A DNA stretch of 5,554 nucleotides from the NCBI GenBank assembly GCA_030146405.1, contig JASLBS010000065.1, forward strand, positions 1 to 5,554, written 5' to 3'. The DNA is from Arthrobacter sp. GTDB taxonomy: Bacteria; Actinomycetota; Actinomycetes; Actinomycetales; Micrococcaceae. Made by a program: the position numbers and the translations under genes. Below, piece after piece: positions 1 through 5,554 of this stretch. Numbering within the stretch: the first letter of the stretch is position 1; every line of letters starts with the position of its first letter. A model generated the notes under the pieces. It searched no databases. It saw only the letters and a program-made list of their open reading frames with translations, and was not told the DNA's origin.

Positions 1-152
1 GATTCTCCGGGGGCAGGTGTCGCGGGTGGAGATGCCCGCGGTGCTGCGCAGCGCCGACGCCGTGGTGTGCGCGCCCTGGTACGAGCCCTTCGGCATCGTC
101 CCGCTCGAGGCGATGGCCTGCGGCGTCCCCGTGATCGCGGCCGCCGTCGGTG
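1..152 (+). pseudogene. Inverted duplicate fragment of the GT4 glycosyltransferase gene
   Basis: Read on the plus strand in the frame starting at base 2, this stretch encodes about 50 residues identical to residues 286-334 of the minus-strand GT4 glycosyltransferase. They include the donor-site E-x7-E motif (EPFGIVPLE) and the following AMACGVPVIAAAVG. After base 152 the frame runs into the spacer and then into antisense of the same gene, so the sequence ceases to be glycosyltransferase-like. The frame is open at the left edge, so more of the copy may lie outside. It is a partial copy, not a functional gene. If the fold-back is artefactual, this fragment does not exist in the organism. Confidence 0.8.
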
Positions 153-314
153 TCCACCAGGCCACCGACGGCAGCCGCGATCACGGGGACGCCGCAGGCC
201 ATCGCCTCGAGCGGGACGATGCCGAAGGGCTCGTACCAGGGCGCACACACCACGGCGTCGGCGCTGCGCAGCACCGCGGGCATCTCCACCCGCGACACCT
301 GCCCCCGGAGAATC
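1..314. repeat. Near-perfect 152-bp inverted repeat (fold-back) at the window edge
   Basis: Bases 1-152 are the reverse complement of bases 163-314 with no gaps; paired positions always sum to 315. I compared the arms base by base and found two mismatches, 70/245 and 142/173. The spacer is the 10 bases 153-162 (tccaccaggc). The innermost paired bases are gtcggtg on the left and caccgac on the right. The left arm reaches base 1, so the repeat may be longer than seen. Both arms are coding sequence of the GT4 gene (about residues 285-335), so this is not an independent mobile or regulatory element. A genuine inverted duplication, a snap-back amplification chimera and an assembly error at a contig end would all look like this. 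The position at the edge favours an artefact. The existence of the repeat is certain; its cause is not. Confidence 0.97.
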
Positions 315-1165
315 ACGCGATCCGCGACGCCGAGTTCGGCGGCGAGGGCGCGCAGTCGCTGCGCCTCCGGATCCTCCTCGAGGCCGGCCGAGGTACCGGG
401 TCCGCCCACGATCACGAGTTCGACGTCCCTGCGGCCACCGTCCGCCAGTTCGCGCAGTGCACGGATGACCAGATCCATCCCCTTGCGCGGGACCAGGCGC
501 CCGACGCTGACGATGCGGTGGGCTTGCCCCCGCTGCTCCACGGGACCTCGCGGGCTGAACAGTTCGAGGTCCACTCCGCAGGGTGCGATCGAGATCTGGC
601 CCGCGGGGACCCCCAGGGCCTTGAGCTCGAAGACCTCGTCGGAGCAGGTGGCGACCACGCGGTCCGCGCTCCGGCCCACCATCGTCTCGAGCATCAGCCG
701 CTCGGACGGACTCGTGTCCTCCACTCCCTGGTGGCGGCGTTTGACTGACCCGAGGGCGTGGAAGGTCTGGACCACCTGCACCTGCTGCCCGGCGGTCCTG
801 GACCGGCGCGCGGCGTCGAGCGCTGCGAGACCGGACATCCAGAAGTGCCCGTGCACGATGTCCGGTGGCTCCTCACCCCAGTCTGCTGCGATACCTTCGG
901 CGAACTCGCCCATGTAGGGCAGCAGCATGTCCTTGGGGACGTTGCGCACGGGCCCCGCGGTGATGTGGACCACCTCGAGGCGGGGATCCGAGCGGACGCG
1001 GTCCGGCAGCGCAGCATCATCGCGGCGCGTGTAGACGGTCACCTCGTGTCCCCGGCGGGCCAGTGCGAGTGACAGCTCCGCGACATGGACGTTCTGTCCG
1101 CCGGCATCCACGCCTCCCAGCGCCGCGAGCGGGCTCGCATGCTCGGACACCATCGATATCTTCAC
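149..1165 (-). CDS. GT4-family (GT-B fold) glycosyltransferase, C-terminus lost at the fold-back
   Basis: Probable cytosolic, nucleotide-sugar-dependent retaining glycosyltransferase; acceptor unknown. The start is GTG at 1165, giving MKISMVSEHASPLAALGG, and it overlaps the upstream gene's TGA as GTGA. AGGA and GGAAGG sequences lie 7 and 4 bases upstream. The N-terminal Rossmann half shows the glycine-rich GGVDAGGQNVHV loop (about 17-28), HGHFWMSG (105-112) and QTFHALG (133-139). The C-terminal half shows the phosphate-binding GRLVPRKG (222-229) and the E-x7-E motif with E312 and E320. This pattern resembles MshA and sucrose-phosphate-synthase-like GT4 enzymes, but no specific activity can be assigned. 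Recognisable protein ends at residue 339 (GGLVDT). Family members usually run to about 390-420 residues, so the last helices are missing. Beyond base 149 the frame stays open to base 2, but it encodes antisense of the gene itself. It is the last visible gene of the operon. Confidence 0.9.
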
Positions 1166-2163
1166 TTCGCCTTCCTTTCTGTTACCGCCAACACCGGCTG
1201 CCGCCCGGGTTCCTGCTCCAGGACCTCGTCCCAGTCGGCGAGGAAGCGGGCCAACCCGTACCGTGCGAGTGCCGCTTCCCTGGCCACCAGTCCCCTGGTG
1301 CGGGCTTCGTCGGGGTCCTCGATCAGGCGGACCGCCATCCGGACGAGGTCGTCGATCCTGGTGGACACCGCTCCCGCCCCGGGCGGAACGGCCCGAGCCG
1401 CCTCGGTGGTGGCCAGCGCCAGCACCGGCAGGCCCACGTGCATGGCCTCCAGGAGGGAGAGCCCGAGCGAGGTCCAACGCAGCGGATGGACGTACGCCCG
1501 CGAGCGCCCCAGCCGCGCGTGCAACTGCGCCGTGGGCAGGTCGCCGCCGATCCGGAGTTCGCTCGGACCGAGGTCGAGGGCATCGGCGAGCCTGTCCGTC
1601 CCCATGCCGAACACCTCCAGTGGAGCCACACCGGCGAACCGGGGAAGAAGGTCCGTGCCGGTGATGCGGCCCCGCCGCACGGGTTCGTTGATCACCGCGG
1701 CGAGTTGCTCGAGCTCTCCGGTGTAGAGGTAGCCCGGGTCCACGATGCCGTGCTCGATCACCCGGGTGCGGGCGCTGCCGTTGTCCCAGAAGAGCTCGTT
1801 GAAATGGGTCACGTGGATGACCGGGATGTCGGTCTGGTCGCTCAGCGGGTGCACGGTACCGACGATGTCCCGGCGTGGCGTGTTGTGTTCGAGGAACACT
1901 GCCGGCAGGTCCCGCCCGGGTGTCCGCCCGAGAAGGCGTTCGCACTCGGCGATCTCCTCGACCCGCTGCAGGACGACGACGTCGATGTCGGCATCCGCCA
2001 GGTCGGAGGGCGATACCTCGAGGACCGATGCGGGCCAGTCCCGGCCGCCCCGGCCGAGTCCCCAGGCGCCGCCGTCGGGCGTGGTGGGCAGGAGATAGGT
2101 GTGCTCTCCCCGCACGAAGGCATCGGTCCAGCCCCCGTGGACGTGCCATAACAGGATCCTCAT
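1162..2163 (-). CDS. GT-B-type glycosyltransferase (GT4-like C-terminal domain)
   Basis: A 333-residue protein starting MRILLWHVHGGW, probably a cytosolic sugar transferase of the same glycan pathway; substrate and acceptor cannot be named. The ATG at 2161-2163 overlaps the upstream TGA as ATGA and has a strong GAGGGG ribosome binding site 6 bases upstream, so the start is well supported. The N-terminal half holds EHN (92-94) and HVTHFNELFW (117-126), as in sugar-transferase N-domains. The C-terminal half has the GT4-like donor segment HPLRWTSLGLSLLEAM (226-241), followed by GLPVLAL. The second glutamate of the usual E-x7-E pair is present (E239), but the first position is threonine (T231). 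The gene ends in TGA overlapping the next gene's GTG, so the two are probably translationally coupled. I recognise the fold and superfamily, not a named enzyme. Confidence 0.88.
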   Translation of the reverse strand: MRILLWHVHGGWTDAFVRGEHTYLLPTTPDGGAWGLGRGGRDWPASVLEVSPSDLADADIDVVVLQRVEEIAECERLLGRTPGRDLPAVFLEHNTPRRDIVGTVHPLSDQTDIPVIHVTHFNELFWDNGSARTRVIEHGIVDPGYLYTGELEQLAAVINEPVRRGRITGTDLLPRFAGVAPLEVFGMGTDRLADALDLGPSELRIGGDLPTAQLHARLGRSRAYVHPLRWTSLGLSLLEAMHVGLPVLALATTEAARAVPPGAGAVSTRIDDLVRMAVRLIEDPDEARTRGLVAREAALARYGLARFLADWDEVLEQEPGRQPVLAVTERKAK

Positions 2164-3263
2164 CGATTTCCCCTCGTTGTTCTGCGGCCGTCGGTGCGGC
2201 CGATGCTGCGGCGTGACCCCAGCGACGAAATTCCGGAGCTGAGCCGGAGCACGGCGTCCACCACGTTCTCGGGCGAGACGTTGGACAGGCACGGATGGCC
2301 CTGCACGGGGCAGATGCGGGCCCGGCTCAGCGCGCAGGCCGCGTCCTGGTCGCCCAACAACTCGACGGGCACCCGGTACGGAGCCCAGCGGATGGCCGGC
2401 ACCACGGGCGAGAAGAGGCAGACCACGGGAGTGCCCACGGCCGCCGCGAGGTGGGCGGGACCGGTGTTGCCCGTGATCACCACCGAGGCCCCGGCGAGGA
2501 CGGACCCGAGGACGGGCAGATCGGTCTGCCCGCCGAGGTCCAGCGCCTCGGGGCCCGCTACGGTCGAGGTCAGGTCCGTCTCCTCCGGACCGCCGGTCAC
2601 CACCACACGGAAGCCTGCTGCGGTCAGGAGTTCGACGGCGGCAGCGTGGTGGAAGGGCGGCCACGCCCGCGCAGGGACCGAGGCGCCGGGGTGCACGACC
2701 ACGTAGGGGCCGTGCCCCACGAGCTCGGAGGCGTCGGCGAGGCGCGTGACCTGCAACCGGCCGTCGTCGCCGGTCGGGAGCACGTAACCGGCCGCCTCCG
2801 CGATGCCGAGGGCTCGCTCCGCCTCGGGCTGGTCCTCCGGGAAGTCCTCTCCGGGTTTCAATCGCACGTCGAGGAGGGACCCTGCGTAGTCGACCGAAGC
2901 ACCCGCGATCCTGCGAACCCCGGCGAGCCTGAGCAGGAGCGCGAGGGGCAGGGGCGACTGGTGGAAAGAGGTCAGGATCACGGCCTCGTCCACGCCGTGG
3001 GACACCACGGCGTCGTGCAGCTCGGCCATGAGGTCCGGTGTGGGTTCCGGGGCGGGATCCACGATCCAGGGTGCGGCCCAGACGATGACCTCGACGACGC
3101 CGGGAAGGATCCGTGCGGCGGCCGCTCCCTGCGGTCCGCACAGCATGACGACGTCGTTCGGCGAGTCCCCGTGGTCACCGGCGGCGATGGCGCGGACCGC
3201 AGGTCCGGCGAGGAGCACGTCACCGGCGCTGTCGAGCCGGGCCACCAGCACCCGCCGCCTCAC
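2160..3263 (-). CDS. Glycosyltransferase family 9 (heptosyltransferase-like) protein
   Basis: A 367-residue GT9 protein related to WaaC/WaaF/WaaQ ADP-heptose transferases; the actual sugar is unproven. The GTG start at 3263 overlaps the upstream stop as GTGA, with AGGG 5 bases upstream. A longer open frame continues upstream to 4058, but it only reads through the phosphatase gene in another frame. The N-domain opens with VLVARLDSAGDVLLAGPA; D15 matches the conserved Asp proposed as catalytic base in this family. The C-domain has the HPGAS donor loop (191-195), TGGPEE (223-228) and TGNTGPAHLAAAVGTP (264-279), the last being the GT9 signature. A Cys/His segment (C310, C318, H323, C325, then SPE) matches the C-terminal motif of WaaF-type members. 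The final 25 or so residues form a Ser/Arg-rich basic tail without family counterpart that I know of. It probably works with the adjacent phosphatase, which in heptose pathways acts before nucleotide activation. Confidence 0.93.
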   Translation of the reverse strand: MRRRVLVARLDSAGDVLLAGPAVRAIAAGDHGDSPNDVVMLCGPQGAAAARILPGVVEVIVWAAPWIVDPAPEPTPDLMAELHDAVVSHGVDEAVILTSFHQSPLPLALLLRLAGVRRIAGASVDYAGSLLDVRLKPGEDFPEDQPEAERALGIAEAAGYVLPTGDDGRLQVTRLADASELVGHGPYVVVHPGASVPARAWPPFHHAAAVELLTAAGFRVVVTGGPEETDLTSTVAGPEALDLGGQTDLPVLGSVLAGASVVITGNTGPAHLAAAVGTPVVCLFSPVVPAIRWAPYRVPVELLGDQDAACALSRARICPVQGHPCLSNVSPENVVDAVLRLSSGISSLGSRRSIGRTDGRRTTRGNR

Positions 3264-3808
3264 GGTGTCCCTGCCCAGAGGGTCCGGACCGCCTCGGCGA
3301 GGGTCGAGGCCACCGCAGGAGCCGCGAGAACCTCCTCCTCGAGCGTGATGTCCGTGGGGACCATCACCGCCCGTGCACCTGCCGCGGCAGCGGCACCCAT
3401 GTCGGCTCCGATGTCGCCGATCACCGCGACGGCGGAGGGTTCCAGGTCCAGTCGTGCACTGGCCGAGAGCACCATGCCCGGACCGGGCTTCCGGCAGGCG
3501 CAGCCATCGGAGGTCCCGTGCGGGCAGACCTCCCAGACGTCGAACGGACCGAGCAGTTCCTCGACGCGCGCGTTGACCGCATCCACCTGGTGCCGCGTGA
3601 CGTACCCGCGGGCGATCCCCGACTGGTTGGTGACCACCCCGAGCCGGATGCCGCGGCTCCGGAGATCGTCCAGCACCTCCCGTGCACCGGGCATGGGCTG
3701 CACCAGATCGGGGTCGCCGTTGTACGGGACGTCCACCACGATGGTGCCGTCGCGATCGAACAGGACCGCCTGCGGCGCCGGAAGCGTCAGCTCGGCCGAA
3801 GTATGCAT
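3260..3808 (-). CDS. HAD-IIIA phosphatase, GmhB-like (heptose-bisphosphate 7-phosphatase family)
   Basis: A 182-residue soluble phosphatase of usual length for GmhB, which removes the C7 phosphate from manno-heptose 1,7-bisphosphate. All HAD motifs are visible: I, FDRDGT with nucleophile D18 and acid/base D20; II, VVTNQSG with T60; III, K107 in CRKP; IV, GDIGAD with D132 and D136. Between II and III lies the GmhB/HisB-N type zinc-binding loop, C95-P-H97 and C103-A-C105. The spacing between the Cys/His pairs is short compared with E. coli GmhB as I recall it. The ATG at 3808 is the only plausible start: an in-frame TAA lies three codons upstream and no ATG, GTG or TTG occurs before motif I. 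No good ribosome binding site precedes it, so it may be leaderless. It is the first gene of the minus-strand operon. HisB-type histidinol phosphatase is the main alternative, but the glycosyltransferase context argues for a sugar substrate. Confidence 0.9.
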   Translation of the reverse strand: MHTSAELTLPAPQAVLFDRDGTIVVDVPYNGDPDLVQPMPGAREVLDDLRSRGIRLGVVTNQSGIARGYVTRHQVDAVNARVEELLGPFDVWEVCPHGTSDGCACRKPGPGMVLSASARLDLEPSAVAVIGDIGADMGAAAAAGARAVMVPTDITLEEEVLAAPAVASTLAEAVRTLWAGTP

Positions 3809-3817
3809 ACAGGCTTA

Positions 3818-3843
3818 GTTCCCGGGAAGGAGCAGTACTAAAC
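3818..3843 (-). promoter_or_regulatory. Candidate SigB/SigF-type promoter for the phosphatase-glycosyltransferase operon
   Basis: On the minus strand the sequence reads GTTTAG (3843-3838), then 14 bases, then GGGAAC (3823-3818). The general-stress sigma factor consensus (SigB of Bacillus, SigF of mycobacteria) is close to GTTTAA, 12-15 bases, GGGTAT. The match is five of six and four of six bases with good spacing. Nine bases separate the -10-like box from the ATG of the phosphatase gene, so transcription would begin at or within a few bases of the start codon, giving a leaderless message. That agrees with the absence of a ribosome binding site. The -10 box deviates at two positions, so this is a candidate only. 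Confidence 0.35.
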
Positions 3844-3937
3844 ACTTTGTCCCGAACTTCTTCCCCCCGCGCTTCTCCCCGGCCCTCCGATACCCGGTGG
3901 GCAGGTGGTGCGGCCGGGGGCGCCCGGAACCTCTGGC

Positions 3938-3941
3938 AGGA
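3938..3941 (+). promoter_or_regulatory. Ribosome binding site supporting the ATG at 3950
   Basis: AGGA ends 8 bases before the ATG at 3950, the most usual spacing among the candidate starts. In-frame GTG codons at 3905 and 3908 and ATG codons at 3941 and 3944 have no comparable purine-rich sequence at proper distance. Because AGGA overlaps the ATG at 3941, that codon cannot use it. Confidence 0.5.
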
Positions 3942-3949
3942 TGATGCGC

Positions 3950-4951
3950 ATGACTTCCGAGGGCACCACTGCCGCGAGCGCCCGGCCGGCGCAGACCCCC
4001 GTCCCCGCGTCCACACCCGCTCCGGACGGGCGGCCCGAGATCCTCGCCCTGAGGGCACTGAAGCTCGGCGACCTCCTGGTGGCGGTCCCGGCCCTCAAGG
4101 GACTACGGCGCGCCTTCCCGGAGCACCGCATCCTGTACGCCGCCCAGGAATGGCTCCGTCCCATCGTCGCCCTCACCGGTGCGATCGACGACCTCCTCCC
4201 CACCCATGGTCTCGACGACCCCCTGCCCGTCGAGTACGGGCGGATCGACCTCGCGGTGAACCTGCACGGCAGCGGCGGCGAGAGCAGGGGCAGGCTGCAG
4301 GAGATCGGTGCGCGGCGTCGCCTGGGGCACCGCTCTCCGGGGTGGGACGGCCCGGAATGGCAGGACGGCGTCCTCGAGCGCGAGCGCTGGGCCTCCCTGG
4401 TGAGCTGGCACGGGGTGCCCGCGGACCCGCTGGACTGCGGGCTCCTGGTGCCCGACGGCGGCAGCCCGGCGCCCGGCGCCGTCGTCGTGCATGTCGGCGC
4501 CGCCTACGGCAGCCGGCTGTGGCCGGTGGAGCGGTTCGCCGCCGTGTCACGGACCCTGGCCGCAGCCGGGCACCAGGTGCTCTTCACCGGCAGCGCGAAG
4601 GAGCGCCCGCGCGCGCTCGCCGTGGCGGACGCGGCCGGACTCCCGGAGGACGCGGTCACTGCGGGCCTGCTGCCGCTCGACGAGTTCGCGGGCCTGATCT
4701 CCGGGGCCTCCGTGGTGATCTCGGCGGACACCGGAGCGGCACACCTCGCTTCCGCCTACGCGCGCCCTTCCGTGGTGCTGTTCGGGCCGGCCCCGCCGTC
4801 GGAGTGGGGGCCGCCACCCGGCCCGCACACGGTCCTCACGGACGAGTCGCTGCGGGTGGGCGAGACCTTCTCCCCCACCCCGGATCCTGCCCTCCTGGCT
4901 GTCACGGTGGAACAGGTCCTCGCTGCCGTGGCCGACCACGGCATCTCCTAG
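3950..4951 (+). CDS. Glycosyltransferase family 9 (heptosyltransferase-like) protein, divergent copy
   Basis: A 333-residue second GT9 enzyme, reading away from the operon. Residues 1-28 are rich in Thr, Ala and Pro and look disordered. The N-domain then begins with ILALRALKLGDLLVAVPAL, where D41 matches the proposed catalytic Asp of the family. Further marks are NLHGSG (104-109), VVVHVGA (178-184), FTGSAKE (212-218) and the GT9 signature ISADTGAAHLASAYARP (257-273), with LFGP after it. The donor loop reads HVGA where the usual form is HPGA. The C-terminal Cys/His segment of the other GT9 protein is absent, so the two are not recent duplicates and probably use different acceptors or sugars. 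The start at 3950 is chosen for its AGGA site; upstream in-frame starts would add an Arg/Gly/Pro-rich stretch lying in the intergenic region. No signal peptide or membrane segment is seen. Confidence 0.92.
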   Translation: MTSEGTTAASARPAQTPVPASTPAPDGRPEILALRALKLGDLLVAVPALKGLRRAFPEHRILYAAQEWLRPIVALTGAIDDLLPTHGLDDPLPVEYGRIDLAVNLHGSGGESRGRLQEIGARRRLGHRSPGWDGPEWQDGVLERERWASLVSWHGVPADPLDCGLLVPDGGSPAPGAVVVHVGAAYGSRLWPVERFAAVSRTLAAAGHQVLFTGSAKERPRALAVADAAGLPEDAVTAGLLPLDEFAGLISGASVVISADTGAAHLASAYARPSVVLFGPAPPSEWGPPPGPHTVLTDESLRVGETFSPTPDPALLAVTVEQVLAAVADHGIS

Positions 4952-4977
4952 GAGCACTTCTCCCGGGGAGTCGCAGA
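4952..4977. other. Short convergent gap with small palindromes, no clear terminator
   Basis: Twenty-six bases separate the stop codons of the convergent GT9 and sigma factor genes. CTCCTAGGAG (4945-4954, across the TAG stop) is a perfect 10-base palindrome, and CTCCC-G-GGGAG (4960-4970) is another. GGAG (4951-4954) could also pair with CTCC (4960-4963) over a 5-base loop. These stems are short and no T-run follows on either strand, so I do not call an intrinsic terminator. Confidence 0.3.
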
Positions 4978-5554
4978 TCAGACGATTCCCAGGCGCCCCG
5001 TCTCCTGCTTCTTCGGAGCGGCCGGCGCGCCCAGAAGTCTTTTCTGCAGCTTGACCAGGATCCGGGCGAGCATCCGGGACACCTGCATCTGCGACATCCC
5101 GAGCTCATCGCCGATCCCCTGCTGCGTCTGCTCCATGAAGTAGCGGCGGTAGAGCATCTCCTTCTCGGCTGCATCCAACTCGTTGACGGCTCCCCGCAGC
5201 GAGATCATGTCGTCGCTGCGCTCCATGGTGTCCGCATCGGCCGCCAGGGTGTCCCCCCAGGTGCGCCCGTCGAACGGTACGTCGAGCGAATCGGGTCGGA
5301 GGCTGGAGTGCGAGGCCTGGGCTTCGAGGATCTTGGTCTCCGGCCAACCGAGTTCCACCCCGAGTTCGCGAGCGGACGCTTCACGGCCCAGCCGCTGCGC
5401 CATGGCAGGGGCTGCCCGGGCGATCTCCGTCCTCAGGTCCTGGACGTCCCGAGGTGGTCGGACCACCCAGCAGGAATCGCGGAGGTAGCGCTTGATCTCA
5501 CCGGTGATGGTCGGTACCGCGAAGGAGGGGAACGGCACCCCCCGTGCCGGGTTG
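4978..5554 (-). CDS. SigB/SigF-family RNA polymerase sigma factor, N-terminus outside the window
   Basis: The visible 191 residues are the C-terminal part of a group 3 sigma factor, the class that directs RNA polymerase to stress, stationary-phase or sporulation promoters. The frame is open at the right edge. The first visible residues, NPARGVPFPSFAVPTITG, belong to the end of region 2 (2.3-2.4), which is distinctive of the SigB/SigF family (FAVPTITGEIKRYLRD then VRPPRDVQDL). Region 3 follows at about 38-90. Region 4, with its helix-turn-helix, lies at about 117-172 (ELDAAEKEMLYRRYF, then GIGDELGMSQMQVSRML). A short Pro/Lys-containing tail ends in GRLGIV. A GTG at 5538 could be taken as a start but is internal, since family sequence continues upstream of it. 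Such factors are usually held by an anti-sigma kinase and released by an anti-sigma antagonist; neither gene is visible here. It is convergent with the GT9 gene, so it is not in an operon with the glycosyltransferases. Confidence 0.93.
   Translation of the reverse strand, partial: NPARGVPFPSFAVPTITGEIKRYLRDSCWVVRPPRDVQDLRTEIARAAPAMAQRLGREASARELGVELGWPETKILEAQASHSSLRPDSLDVPFDGRTWGDTLAADADTMERSDDMISLRGAVNELDAAEKEMLYRRYFMEQTQQGIGDELGMSQMQVSRMLARILVKLQKRLLGAPAAPKKQETGRLGIV

Larger units (their letters stand above)
3809..3949. other. Divergent intergenic region between the phosphatase operon and the second GT9 gene
   Basis: These 141 bases should contain promoters for both directions. The part next to the phosphatase gene (about 3803-3860) is clearly richer in A/T than the coding sequence around it. 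It holds a perfect 10-base palindrome TTCCCGGGAA (3819-3828) and an inverted repeat TTAGT / ACTAA (3815-3819 and 3837-3841, 17-base spacing) that brackets the candidate promoter. The half next to the GT9 gene is C-rich on the plus strand (runs at 3863-3868, 3877-3880, 3883-3885 and 3893-3895). I see no convincing SigA-type -35/-10 pair for the plus-strand gene, and no small ORF worth calling. Confidence 0.6.

Noticed and set aside
1..314. CRISPR repeat, transposon terminal repeat or phage attachment site
   Set aside because: The repeat is a single inverted pair made wholly of glycosyltransferase coding sequence, with no transposase or integrase gene and no spacer array nearby.
17..748. Open plus-strand frame of 243 codons at the left edge
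   Set aside because: Only its first 45 or so codons resemble a protein (the inverted GT4 fragment). After the fold-back it is antisense of the GT4 gene and low in recognisable motifs.
2295..3818. Open plus-strand frame of 507 codons antisense to the GT9 and phosphatase genes
   Set aside because: The minus-strand genes show clear family motifs, whereas this frame gives compositionally biased sequence with none. Long antisense frames are common in GC-rich DNA. The same applies to the 362-codon plus-strand frame at 1063-2151.
3890..3895. GGGTAT on the minus strand, a perfect SigB/SigF-type -10 box
   Set aside because: No GTTT-like -35 box lies 12-17 bases upstream; that stretch is only G/C-rich. 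The candidate at 3818-3843 has both boxes, although its -10 is less perfect.
3905..3949. Upstream GTG/ATG starts for the divergent GT9 gene
   Set aside because: They have no properly spaced ribosome binding site and would add an Arg/Gly/Pro-rich stretch from the intergenic region; the ATG at 3950 has AGGA at 8 bases.
4945..4970. Bidirectional terminator between the convergent genes
   Set aside because: The stems are only 4-5 base pairs with tiny or mutually exclusive loops, and no T-run follows in either direction.
5536..5538. GTG as the start of the sigma factor gene
   Set aside because: The preceding in-frame codons (NPARG) continue conserved sigma region 2 sequence and there is no stop before the edge, so the gene begins outside the window.

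Overview
The window is GC-rich, with strong G/C bias at third codon positions. It uses GTG as well as ATG starts and encodes a SigB/SigF-family sigma factor, which together suggest an actinobacterium. Overall protein flavour makes an Arthrobacter-like member of the Micrococcales my best guess, but no marker gene here proves the genus.

Bases 3808 down to the left edge hold a tight minus-strand operon: a GmhB-like HAD-IIIA phosphatase, a GT9 (heptosyltransferase-like) glycosyltransferase, a GT-B glycosyltransferase and a GT4 glycosyltransferase. All three internal junctions are 4-base stop/start overlaps (GTGA, ATGA, GTGA). A second GT9 gene is transcribed divergently from 3950, across a 141-base intergenic region that is the most AT-containing stretch in the window. 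It converges, 26 bases apart, on the 3' end of the sigma factor gene, whose start lies beyond the right edge. The set looks like part of a locus that builds a surface glycan from phosphorylated (possibly heptose) sugars. Enzymes that would supply the activated sugar, such as a GmhA-type isomerase or an HldE-type kinase, are not in the window.

The oddest feature is at the left edge. Bases 1-152 are an almost perfect inverted copy (150/152) of bases 163-314, separated by 10 bases. This fold-back cuts the GT4 gene at residue 339, before its normal C-terminus, and turns it into its own antisense. A snap-back or assembly chimera is the leading explanation, but the only two mismatches are both synonymous third-position transitions in the GT4 frame, which is worth explaining.

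The second point of interest is a candidate SigB/SigF-type promoter (GTTTAG, 14 bases, GGGAAC). It ends 9 bases before the ATG of the phosphatase gene, which lacks a good ribosome binding site. This suggests a leaderless, stress-sigma-driven glycan operon next to a gene for that type of sigma factor.
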